A stretch of 64,000 nucleotides of DNA from Undaria pinnatifida (taxonomy: Eukaryota > Sar > Phaeophyceae > Laminariales > Alariaceae). The translations under genes and the position numbers were made by a program. Numbering within the stretch: position 1 is the stretch's first letter; each line of letters starts with the position of its first letter. Shown in pieces: positions 53,801-64,000 of this stretch. The DNA lies in the NCBI GenBank assembly GCA_012845835.1, contig JABAKD010000023.1, positions 23,992,108 to 24,056,107 on the forward strand, in the 5' to 3' direction. The notes below the pieces were generated by a model. That model was not told the DNA's origin, did not search any database, and saw nothing but the letters and a program-made list of their open reading frames with translations.

Positions 53801-54644
53801 GCGTTCCCTATGTATACCCTAATAGACAGAAAGGCTGTGATGGGTCAAGGCAACGCTTGGAAGTGGCGATACAAGGGACGATTCGTGGATGGCACAGAGT
53901 CGCAGTGGCTGTCCGAAGAGGAGGCACGAGACAGCTTCACCCCTTTACAGCTGGACGTTTTCCATGCGATGTGGGAAACGTATCACGGAGCGGAGTGCCG
54001 GGCAAGACCAACTTCGACGCTAACGCGGAAGGAAAGAGATGGGATCGACCGCGAACAAGCGTTGAAACAACACCCCGTGGGGACCGTAATCTGGAGGGAA
54101 TTCGCGGACGCTGAAGGAAACAAGAAGCGTCACCTTTCAAAAGTCTTCGACTACAAGTCACCGTACTGGCGGGTTCGGTACGCAGACGGAGATTGGGAGG
54201 AGCTCAACGAACGTGAAATCCTGAAAGGTAGGAGGACCGGAAATTCGCAATCCGGTTCCCCGTAAACGTGGAACGTGAAGTGGAGACGGATGGAGAAAGG
54301 GAGAAGACGCTGGCCAAAGATCGACCAGCGAGGAGGATCAAGGCCTCGGCCTACCCGAGTTAATGGGAAAAGCCGGGAAGTGGTGGATAAGAGGCTTTCA
54401 GCTGGTGCGCTTGATGAGAAATACTAGCAAGTCCAGCAGTACCGATCTGGGACCTAATGCGAAAAATGCGCGAGGCCCAGGGTCCCTACCCCCTGAGAGA
54501 CGCCTATCCATGAAAATGTTAGACGCCACTCATTCGAGCCTTAGGGTAATCGAAACACGATTAAGTGTGGGAAAAGGCCCTCACTCTTACTCCAGTGTAT
54601 CCGCAGCCCGGTTAGCACGGTATTCCTGAGCCGTGCTGGGGGGG

Positions 54645-55086
54645 TGTTGCGGCGGATTTACATGACGTCACATGAAATCCCGTGGCGGAATGCTTCCTAG
54701 GTCTGTATAACGCCGATCAGTCTAGAAAGCGTGCTGCTCACGGCCTCAGTCCAAAAAACACACAAAACCAAACGAGGGAAAAAGGAACCTGAACTTGATC
54801 TGACACGAGTGTGAGTGACTGCGAACCGAGCTTGAGTACAGCTATCGTTACCGTGAGGCATTGTTGGAGGTTTCGTCCGGAGATCTGTTATATTGTACGA
54901 GCGCTTGGAAGAGGACTGCGTGGTACGAGACTGGTGTTTGCAGGCAGCTGTTGCAACAAGCAGACGGGAAGGATCAGCCTGAAGGTAGACACGGAGGAAA
55001 CGAACTAGAAGCGGTGAGAGAGTTGGGACAAGGGATTGGAGACTTGGGTACGTGTGACTAAAATAGCTCTTTATCCGTTCGTTACA
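54645..55086 (+). repeat. 3' LTR of Ty3/gypsy element 1
   Basis: 442 bp; preceded by a GGGGGGG polypurine run and followed by GAAA. Confidence 0.93.
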
Positions 55087-55168
55087 GAAAATCTGAAAAA
55101 GTTTATCATGGTGGATGTGGGGATCGAACCCACGACCCAAAAACCCATGGTCTGTCGACGACGCCATT

Positions 55169-55257
55169 TGTTAAGGTATTATTATTAGTGGGGTATTAGT
55201 CCGTTTGACCACTTGCACAGGTTAACCAATAGCTTACCCAAACTAAGCCTTATAACA
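55169..55257 (-). repeat. LTR of the small element (89 bp)
   Basis: TGTTAAGGTATTATTATTAG ... CTTATAACA; the six extra bases relative to the partner are ATT-type expansion. Confidence 0.85.
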
Positions 55258-56912
55258 TAAGTATGTGTAAAAAAGTATTCGTACTTCTCTCCAGCAGACG
55301 TCGTAACCATCCAAATTATTGGAGCTCCTTTCGCTGCTAGTAATTGTTGTGGTATTGTTGTACTTGCTCTTGGTACTTGGAAAAAGAGCCGCACTTCATA
55401 GACTATATCCGCACGCCATCCCCTAGTCTTGAGCAAGAGACATGGATGTCTCGACGCGTGACACACGGGACGCAAGATAAGAGTAGAACATACCTCGATG
55501 TCGAACGCCCTCGTGGCACCGTGGGAATGGAATGCGGGATGTATATCGAGCAAGTGGTCGCCTGCCTTCTTCAGGAGGTCACCGACCTTGATGTCGCCGG
55601 TGCACTTCGTGTTTACGTCCTCGCCGACTTGGCGGCCCTCGGCGGCTGCTTCGCAGGGCTTCTGCAAACGACAACAACGGATGGGAATACCTTGCGTTCA
55701 GTGAATGTTCAAAATAGTAAGGCCACGTAGCTGTCGTCGATTTCCAAAGTTGGAAAGGAAGTCGTACAATTTAACACTGTTGTAATGAAAGCGGTCGTTT
55801 ATGGGCAAAGCCCTGCCTGGTACCACAACGTTGCTAACACCTATGAAACCACCACTGGGACAGGAACGAACGGGATTCACAGTCGCAACTGGTAAGCGTA
55901 AGCCCCGGTATACTGCTATATAAGGCCTACCGGCGGAATACCGACAACGAAGGGTAAGAGACAGTACCTGCTGTATATATTGTTCGGTACTACTCTTTTA
56001 CTGCTGCTATCAACACTATTACGACCGACGTGTACTGCGATTCCTGAAGAGGTTGCGCACCCTACTTGTACTCGTTAATACAAAGAGTTCATGTGGTTGT
56101 ATGAAAAATGAGTAACAGTAGTAGTACATCGCGTCACTACATGAACAACTCGCTAACCCCAATCACGGGACTGCTCTCCAGCATCACCCAGGTTAACTTC
56201 AGCTTCTGTTTACTGCTATATATCAACCTCCAGTGTGTACTGCGACTGGTGCTGAGGTATCATGCTGCTGTGTTATTTATCACTGCATGGACCATTTTTA
56301 CAACCCTGGCTGACCCCCGTGATGAGACTTGCCCGTTTTCATTGCGTCTTACATGTATAGATACCACGTAGTCGTAGTCGTACATCCAAAACGTGTGTTT
56401 ATATCACAGCACAAAGCGTCACTGCATGGACCACTTGTCCAACCCCCGCTTACCCCGATGACGGGACTGCCCCGTACTCGTAGTCGTACATACATGAAGT
56501 AGGTGTGTTTGGCTGTACGTATGAAAAAGAAATCGCATCACACAGCGTCACTGCATAGGTCTACTCGTAGACCTGAGTACTTGTACAATTCCCGCCTACA
56601 CCGCGATGACGGGACTGCCCCGTACACGTATCATACTCGTACATGCAAAAGTGTGTTTGTACGCATGAAAAAGAAATCACAGCACAACAACAGAAATGTA
56701 ACTCACGTTTGGTCAAGCTCTCAGCTCCTTCGTTAGGGACGCCGATCGAAGGTGAATCACAGGTGTCCGCGTCACACCAGTCACACACACGAGGGTTGTC
56801 GCCGCTTCCCCAGTGCTTCTTGTTAAGGTTATGAAAAGCTTGGCACGTGGAAGGCTCGTCACTCCTGCAGGTGTCGCAGACAGCGTGCTGGGAACTCCTG
56901 TTTCTCCTATTT
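55258..56912 (-). repeat. right arm of the inverted duplication, part 2
   Basis: Reverse complement of about 19,749-21,755, without the left-arm segment of about 19,950-20,330. The copied-donor tandem units are present here too (near 56,160, 56,330, 56,460 and 56,610). Confidence 0.9.
55494..55661 (-). pseudogene. Cys-rich gene, right-arm copy, exon 3
   Basis: Counterpart of 21,347-21,514 with splice sites TTTGCAG and GAG|GTATGT kept; codes the same GRQVGEDVNTKCTGDIKVGD and GATRAFDIE. In isolation it looks intact, but the preceding exon is missing and the following one is frame-shifted. Confidence 0.6.
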
Positions 56913-57088
56913 CGTGCGATGAGGAAGCCGTCACAACCCTTGCTCGGGCACGGCCAATCAGGATTTCCAGAAGAAGCTGAGTCCCGTTCTTGCCCGACCA
57001 GCTTCCACACGCCTGATCCTGAACCTCCACCACCCCCACTAACTGTTGGCGGAGCCTCCTCCCGCACTAGCCTTGGCCCGCTTCGCAA
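56707..57088 (-). pseudogene. Cys-rich gene, right-arm copy, exon 1
   Basis: Longer than the left-arm version: upstream of the shared part it reads a Gly-rich stretch (SGGGGGSGSGVWKLVGQE), then PDWPCPSKGCDGFLIARNRR, then CDTCRSDEPSTCQAFHNLNK and VCDWCDADTCDSPSIGV. CPSKGCDG followed by CDTC resembles a small zinc-binding fold. Donor AAC|GTGAGT. The start is not fixed, and exon 2 is absent from this arm, which would upset the frame of exon 3. Confidence 0.55.
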
Positions 57089-58420
57089 ATTTCAACTTCA
57101 AATTGTTATTGCCGATCCGGAAAATTTCAAATTCAAATTGTTTGCAGCCGTCAACGGCAATTCCCTCTCAACAGCCGGCAATTGGCCAACTTCAAATAAA
57201 AGTACAAAAAGAAGTTGCTGAAAAAGCAAAAAAAAAATATCAGAGAGCAAGCAGTAAATATCAATGAGAGCTAAAAAGTAAGTAAGAATGAGACTAGGGA
57301 AAGCAAGGAAGGCAAGGAACTTCGGGACGGTTCTTTTCCCCAGCAACTAATTTTCTTTTCGGCAATTACGAGCTGAGAAGGGCTGAGAGGGGGGAGGATA
57401 TGCCGAGCGAGACGTCCGAGGGGGGCGAGGTCTAGGTATATAGTTTTATATGCTTGCTCATCTAAAGTTTCCAGATCTCACGGTTGATTGACAGCCAGTC
57501 GTGGTGAAACCAGGGGATGGTTCTTATATGTCCCCGTGGGCGAGGTTTAGACTCCGCCTATGTCTGCGAGATTATCACTCCCCATTTAATCCCGCGGGCG
57601 AAGCCCGTGAAATTTTTGTGGAAACCCCTATCGTATGTGTGGTGAAATTGGAAAATCACTTGGATTTAGTAAGGAATCTAGGTTACTTGGTTCAAGTATT
57701 GGGGAGCCAAGGGTTTCAGTACGAATTCTGTGGATCTTCCAATAGGGGTTATTATATTTAAATGGGCCAATCACAGGCTAGGAATAACAGATGTGGTAAA
57801 ACGGGGCGGTACAACAACCTGAGTGAGCGTAGAATGGAGTCCGAGCTACGGTAAGCACGGAACCAAGAGATGATCTACCAGGAGTATGTGGGAACTTGTA
57901 CAGCAGTAGGCCATCGAACAACAGTGTTCTCGTAGATACCCTTGCAGAATAGAGCTGATTCTGAGAGTCGTTAACAGCAGGAGACATGAGAAGCTAGTAT
58001 ACGATGTCTGGAAGCTAGACTGCTCGCACGGGACAGCTTTGTTAGGCAAGGTGAGGCACCCGTTGAGTACCCCATCTGTAGGGAAGAGTATATTCGGAAC
58101 AACTGAGTGCGCCGCGCAGCAGGGTCACCGCCCCCCCCTCTGTCAGTGCACCTCGTCCCCCGATCTCATCCATCCAGAAGTAATAATAAAAAGACGATAA
58201 AAATAACCTTGTGCCTTGAACTGTGAGCTACTGCAAGAGAGAGAAGAATCTGTTCATTTGGGTGACGGTCGTTGCATCACAGATCTCCACATTTAGTGAG
58301 GATCAGCCCAGCAATAACCACTTTCACCAGACTGGCGTCGTCGGCAGCCTCTCTCTTCTTTTGCTCCTCGGTTCATCGTTACTGTATCGTCTTCGTCTGC
58401 TTCTTCTGGCCCACCCGCGT
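57089..58420. other. no gene recognised; likely 5' part of the next retroelement
   Basis: AT-rich runs with AAATTTCAAATTCAAATTG-type sequence (57,085-57,140), a CGGGCGAAGCCCG hairpin near 57,595, and unique DNA. The 5' LTR of the following Ty3/gypsy element should lie here, but its partner is outside the window, so its limits cannot be set. Confidence 0.4.
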
Positions 58421-61400
58421 CCTTGATGGGTGAGTTGAGTAAGGGTATGGGGGAGGGTGATAAGCACACCCTCGCACTCCAGTTGGGGCGTATGTACGCC
58501 CGTACGCGCGCTTTGGGGTCGATATCGGATCCTGGATCGCCTGTCAGCTTTTGTGACCGCCCAATTGATGCTGTGGTAAAGGGGGCGCCCGCTAGGGGTC
58601 TCTCCCGCGTTCCGCTTAGGGGTAGGCCGCGTCGCGTGTCAGTCGGCAGCTGTGCGGTAGGTAAAAGTTGGGGGGGTGCCAGCTGTGATTTCTATCAGTA
58701 GTAGGTCACCTCGCAACGAAATCCCTTCCCCTTCCCCGATCCAACACTCTGTTCGGGAAGACATACCAGTAGAAGTTAATACACGTTCGCGCCGTTGTCA
58801 AATTAGACTGCTGTATCGGTGGGTTCAAAAACCGAGCTAACCACATGGTCGAAATGTGTGAGGTACTTGTAGGATAAGTAGGCCCCCTCCGTCGGTTGCA
58901 TGTTCTTTGTTGTCGTTTTCCCCGTCCTCGCCAGCAGATACAAAACGTGTAGATAACTTAGTCCGTGAGGGGGTAGTCCCGCGGAAGATAGCGATAACCG
59001 AGGGGGTAGTCCCGAGGCGTCCCAGATTCTGGGGCAAGATACGGTCGATACTGCATTATACGCTGCAGTTGAGTACCAAGAGGCAGGATGCGATCTGTCT
59101 AAGAACGGTAAGAGTAGTCGTAGAGTATCTTTTCGCCTTCTAGGTAGTGACGGAAGTAATTACCCCAGAACTCCTTCGAGCGTAAATTTAACATCTCCTC
59201 TCTGCACAAATCCCGTTGTTCGTAATCATGCGACGCGATTTGGCCGTCCGAAACGTAGTAACGATTGAAATAGGCCCTTAATTGTTGCACGATTTCGAAG
59301 CGGTAAGGATGTACCGAGTATAGCAGTGAGCAAGCAGACTACTGTAGGGGTCTGCGCACCCCCTTCGGCTGATCAACCGAAGTGGACACATGCCATGGAA
59401 ATTGCGAGCGCACGAGCGGTGTCAGGAACAAGGTCAAGGAAACATAGGAGTATTTGGTGTTACCCCGGCAAAGGTACCCCCAGTTCCTCTCGTGTTTCAC
59501 TGGCACATGAAAAAGGAAAGTGTGTCGGTTTTTCGGGCAAGTTTGATCTTAGGTCGCAAGTAGACCATGATATACAAGATTTCAAAAGCGCGAAGGATAG
59601 CTTTAATCTTGGGTCGCAAGTAGACCACGATATACAGATTGTGAACAGGTTGAGTAGAGTAGATGAAAGTCTGGATGAGTTAACGCTAGCCCCACAAGGG
59701 GACAGTACCACTGTTAATGCATCTAACAGGAACTCGGCTTTTTTATGTGCTGACGCGGATTCAGCACCAAAAGATAATAATAATAATAATAGAAACAGTA
59801 CTAGTAGTGGAATTTTTTCTGATCCTGACAGACTCCATGTCAGTATCCACGCTCTTGACTCTTCCGCGAGGGAAGATTCTTCTGATATTTCTGTCTCCGT
59901 GTTCCCTCCCAAACGTGTACGTCTGTGCCAAGGGGAGCGCGCTGACTATTTATCGGAATTCACGAGAGCGGTCGGTGGAGATATCATGCTCGATAGACAG
60001 AACCATACGACAGGAGCGCAGCTGTTCGCGGGAACCAGAGCGCTGAGAATGCATCCCTGCACAGCTCTGTTAGATACGGGAAGCCCAGCATCTTTTATTC
60101 AAGAAAAGGTGTGGTCGCGTATGTTAGCTTGTGGTGCTGCATCTCTGGACGGTTTGACAAAAATTAAACCGAAAACCTGGGGTGGCTTCCATGGTATACC
60201 TCTAGTTACCTCTAAACGCGTCCGACTCAACGTACATCTAGGTAACTGTGAGACAAAACTCCGTGGAGTAGTGCGGTCACCTACTGTCTGTCTAGTGGTC
60301 CATGCTTACATAGTACCAGACAAAGCCATGTCTACTTCGGTTTTGTTAGGTCGAGATAGCTGGTCATTTTTTCCTACCAGAACATACCGAGATTTAAATT
60401 CTACCGAAACACTAGCCACTTTTGTAGGGAAAGATGGTGGATCAGTAGCAGAGGATCACCGCTTTAATAGTTGGATAAACAATGCAGTTGGCATGATTGA
60501 AGAAAAGAGCGGCAACCGAGTGATTGTACGTGTTGCTAGTAATAAGTACTGGTTACCTAACGCTATGTCTTGGGTGAGAGTTGCTCTTACAAAAACAGAT
60601 GGTACAACAGCCCCCGCAGGCTCTTACTATATTCGTTTTGGTTAAGGCTGGTTCCCACAAGAGGCTATCGTTGAGGCAGGTGTGTCAGAAATCCCATTGA
60701 AAAGGTTGAATGCGGAAAGTTTTCTGGTACACAAACATATGAAAGTAGGAGTAGGCGGTTCGAAACTAGTACAGTGTCCATTGGGAAACGCTGAAATTTT
60801 GCCGACCAAAGTTGAACAAGTAAGAGCTGTAGTAAGAGGTGGTGATAATAGCTCTGTATTACCTAACGATGAACCACCACAGACCATACTGACCGTTTTA
60901 AATCCCGCACAGAGAGCAGCTTTTATACGGTTGTGGAATAAGGTACCCGCATATTTGCGTGAAATCCACTTTGATTTTGAAGAGAGTCTATGGACAGAGA
61001 AGGACATCGACGATCTTGGAAATTTACTATGCAAATACGCGCATCGTTTCTCGAAGCATAGCACTGATTTTTTAGGACATGTTACTGTTGATCCGTTTCG
61101 CATTATATTGAAGAAAGATGCACAACCGGTGAAGCAGCGACCTTACCGTCACTCACCAGTGTTAGCAGCGAAGGTACAAACAGAAATAGACAAATTAGTT
61201 TTGGCAGGAATTTTGCGCCGATCGTATTCGAATTGGTGTTCGCCCTTGGTCGTAATTGCTAAAGCTGATGGTCGTATCAGGCTAACTTGTAACTATAAAA
61301 GGCTAAATGAACAGTCTATTATACCGGTTATGCCCCTACCAACAGTGGACGACTTATTATCAGACCTTGGCGGCGCAAACGTTTTCAGTAGCATGGATTT

Positions 61401-64000
61401 GGTTAGTGGGTTTTTCCAGTGTTCCATACACGAAGATTCTATCCCTTTGACAGCTGTGTGCACTCAACAAGGCATTTATGAATGGATGGTAATGCCGATG
61501 GGTTTAGCTTCCAGTCTAGGATGGTTTCAATCCATCATGTTACGGGTCTGTGAAGGCCTACAACGCGTTCGGCTATTTATTGACGATATTGTCTGTTTTT
61601 CAGCTAGTGGCACAGAACATGTGCAGGATCTGGACAATTTTTTTCAACGATTAACGAAATTTGACCTCAAATTAGCGCCAAAGAAAGCACATCTAGGCGT
61701 TAAAGTTATCAAATTTTTAGGCCATCGCGTCACAGCGAAAGGAATGGAACCAGATCCGGGAAAAGTAGAAGCTATGACTAAGTTGCCCATGCCAACGAAT
61801 GTCAGCCAGTTGCGATCATTACTAGGAGCACTTTCGTACTACAGGAAATTTTTACCACAAATGGCAACTTTAACACGACCCCTCAACAACCTCTTGAAAA
61901 AAAACGCTAAATAATTTGTGTTTACCACCGAGCACGTTGAGGTCGTTCAAGTCTTAATGAAACGGCTGTCGAGCCCAGACGTTTTAGCTTTCCCAGACTT
62001 TAAAGCAGCCATGTCAGGTGAACGACCTTTCCGTTTAATTACAGACGCATCTGTTGATGGGTTGGGAGCAGTAATTGAACAGAAACAATCGGATGATTCT
62101 ATCAGACCTTTAGGTTTCCTGAGCAGAACGACAATGCCAAATGAACGAAACTGGAGGGCAACAGAATTGGAGTGTGCCGCTATTGTATGGGCGGTTAAGA
62201 AAAACAGACAATTGTTTTACGGTATTCCTTTTGTAGTAGTGAGTGACCACCAACCGTTGAAAAACTTGGAGAGCTTATCCACGAAAGTTAACCGAGTACA
62301 ACGATGGTATGATTTTCTTAGTGCTTATTCTTATACGTTAGAGTACCGACCAGGGAAGGCCAACGGTAACGCAGATTTGTTATCGCGTTTACCATTGCCG
62401 GCCACGGAAGCTGATAATCACCCTGATGTCCGCTTGTCCGACCCTACAGATATTGATGTCTATCTCATCGGTGCGAGCGGAGTGCATTCTATGCAGCTAG
62501 CCGAGCCAACGGGTTCCAGCTTGGATGGGCTGAAAGAGCTGGACCCCGACTTGATTTTTACGGTGGGGGAGAGAGAATTGAGGACAGCTCCTCTTACCAC
62601 CAACGAAAAATCTGTTAGAGCATGGCAAGTCATACCGAACGAACGCGCGAGCAGACAGTCGGTAGTAGATCAGTCAAGTAGTAGTTTTGCAGTGCCGGAC
62701 GATACCCCTCTGGTACAACCGTCGCAAGTAGTTAGTGGTCAGTGGGAACCAGGGAAAGTATTGCATGCGTGTCCTTTAACTAAGGAGGGAAGACTTCTTT
62801 TAGGCATGAAAGAATTGCAACAAGTAGGCGTGATTGATCCCATTGAAGAAGGTAGTAGTGCTGGAGTCGCGGATAACTCTGGTAGTGGAAATAATATGGA
62901 AGAGCTTCCACAAGAAGAATTGGATAGTTCAGAAGCGAGAGAATTTGGTGAAAAATTATGCGAGAAAACTGCAAAAGATTGGGCTATTGCACAACGAAAA
63001 GACGAGACTTCTAGCATTGTTATCGAATTTTTACGTGCTGGAATAGCGATTGCAGAGATATTGGATGAAGACATTCCAGATAGAGTAGATAAGTTGGAGG
63101 TAAGAAGATTAGTAGCACAAGGAAAAATATTGGAACTTCCTGACTCCCAGAAACTCTTAGTAAAACGCCTTTCCGTAGAACCTGCACCTCGTGTTGGCAG
63201 GAACCCAGGACAGTATGAGCGATTATTAGGAGAGGAGCTAGTTAGAACTTATGTCCCTTTGTTATTAAGACCATGGGTTATGGACTGTACTCACAAGGAG
63301 GCAGTTCATTTGGGAGAAACAGTGACACTTCGAATGTTGCAGAGATACTATTGGTGGATTGGTATGGCGGATAGTGTAAAGTGGTGGATACGTAGATGCT
63401 ATACCTGTCAGGCCAGAAAAGCTGTGCGCAAGACAGTGAGATGGCCGCTAGTTTCTTTACCTCTTCCCAGCCGTCCCGGACAGATGGTTGCTTTCGACTT
63501 ATTAGGACCCTTACCTAAAACGGAGCGTGGTAACACTTACGTTTTATTGTTGGTTGATTTATTTAGTAGACATGCAGAAGGATATATATGCTATTACTAA
63601 ATAAAGAAGAGAAAACAGCAAGAGGGTGTGCGGCTAAGATTGTAGATGATTATATACCAAGATGGGGATGTCCTCATACCTTTTTATCAGACCGAGGTAC
63701 GGAATTTATATCGCAAGTAAGTACGGCAGTTTTTAAAACTTTAGGGGCTGTAAAGAAATTTACTAGTTCGTATCACCCTCAGACTAATGGCATGGTTGAA
63801 AGGTTAAATCATACCCTGTGTCAGATGTTGTCATATTTGATTGCTGATGACCAGAAAAATTTGGATGATATGTTGATGCACGCCGTAGCAGCGCACAATA
63901 ACAACGTCAGTAGAGGTACTGGGTTAGCTCCTAACGAAGTGCACATTGGCAGATATCCCAGGTTACCTATGACTATATTGGAAGGGCGTGGTGTTAGGGG
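58420..64000 (+). mobile_element. Ty3/gypsy LTR retrotransposon 2, fossil, cut by the window end
   Basis: Parts in order: gag-like region (to about 60,000), aspartic protease (about 60,050-60,350, with the family DTG motif), reverse transcriptase (about 61,080-61,700, YxDD-type box), RNase H (about 62,020-62,400), a linker, and integrase (from about 63,230, HHCC zinc finger then the D,D core, continuing past 64,000). The sequence is unlike element 1, so it is a different lineage, and it is more AT-rich than its surroundings. Broken, with about two or three interruptions in the visible part. Age cannot be estimated because the LTR pair is not visible. Confidence 0.85.

Larger units (their letters stand above)
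44649..55086 (+). mobile_element. Ty3/gypsy LTR retrotransposon 1, fossil
   Basis: 10.4 kb with 442-bp LTRs (TGTTGCGG...GTTACA) and target duplication GAAA (44,645-44,648; 55,087-55,090). A TGG-starting primer-site position follows the 5' LTR and a G-run precedes the 3' LTR. Parts in order: long leader (45,091 to about 47,550), Gly/Gln/Pro-rich gag-like region, protease-like region (about 48,400-48,800), reverse transcriptase (about 49,600-50,250), RNase H (about 50,520-50,900), integrase (about 52,600-53,250) and a C-terminal tail with chromo/Tudor-like modules (to 54,265). It is broken, with about four or five interruptions. LTRs differ at about two of 442 bases, so it is young. Confidence 0.9.
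44441..55257 (-). mobile_element. small LTR element (TRIM-like), host of the Ty3/gypsy insertion, fossil
   Basis: Short LTRs (83 bp at 44,441-44,523; 89 bp at 55,169-55,257) with TG...CA ends, flanked by TAAG (44,437-44,440 and 55,258-55,261). The unoccupied site is visible in the left arm of the inverted duplication near 21,750. The internal region is only about 200 bp (44,524-44,648 plus 55,091-55,168). Read on the minus strand, a GGGGGGGAGAG polypurine tract precedes the far LTR, so the element lies in minus orientation. No coding capacity; it would depend on other elements. LTRs differ by about three substitutions and one microsatellite indel, so it is older than its guest. Confidence 0.8.

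Noticed and set aside
55105-55170. tRNA gene on the minus strand
   Set aside because: The T-arm and acceptor-like end are good, but there is no matching 5' acceptor strand or D-arm, and the anticodon stem pairs poorly with no U before a possible anticodon. It is better read as part of the small LTR element.

Overview
This is eukaryotic nuclear DNA. It has multi-exon genes with GT-AG introns, LTR and tyrosine-recombinase retrotransposons, a Mutator-like DNA transposon, trinucleotide microsatellites, long G or C homopolymer tracts and one 500-N assembly gap (1034-1533). The repeat mix and two gene families (DUF7869-type proteins; an integrase tail with a YWRVRYADGDWEEL-type Tudor-like module) fit a stramenopile alga, perhaps a brown alga. 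That is an inference from protein flavour; nothing here fixes the species.

Layout. 1-6.6 kb: minisatellite, G-rich arrays, and one exon plus two decayed copies of a ParB/sulfiredoxin-like gene (minus strand), lying between inverted repeat arms at 2.8-3.1 and 8.0-8.3 kb. 6.6-15.1 kb: a plus-strand gene of about ten exons for a DUF7869-type protein (RNase H-fold, DDE-like motifs), with splice phases that join correctly over most of its length. 15.1-19.7 kb: mostly unassigned, with a 300-bp polypyrimidine tract, a 400-bp AGT/AGC microsatellite and two phase-compatible minus-strand exons. 19.7-22.5 kb and 43.7-56.9 kb: the two arms of a large inverted duplication carrying a small cysteine-rich gene, each copy damaged differently. 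22.5-26.3 kb: a mosaic of direct and inverted repeats.

26.4-43.0 kb is a tyrosine-recombinase retrotransposon of the PAT/Ngaro type (fossil, broken) whose split direct repeats (A1...B1-A2-B2) can be read directly. Its A1 repeat is interrupted by a 10.1-kb Mutator-like element with near-identical ~295-bp terminal inverted repeats and a 9-bp target duplication; the intact A2 repeat serves as the empty site. The Mutator gene has at least 14 exons and encodes an OTU-type cysteine protease, a charged coiled-coil linker, a MULE transposase and a SWIM zinc finger.

44.4-55.3 kb is a nest inside an intron of the right-arm gene copy: a small LTR element (83/89-bp LTRs) holds a 10.4-kb Ty3/gypsy fossil with 442-bp LTRs. 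A second Ty3/gypsy fossil fills about 58.4-64 kb and runs off the window. The order of events is clear: gene duplication by inversion, small LTR element, Ty3/gypsy element; and separately YR retroelement, then Mutator element. No rRNA gene, complete tRNA gene or CRISPR array was seen.
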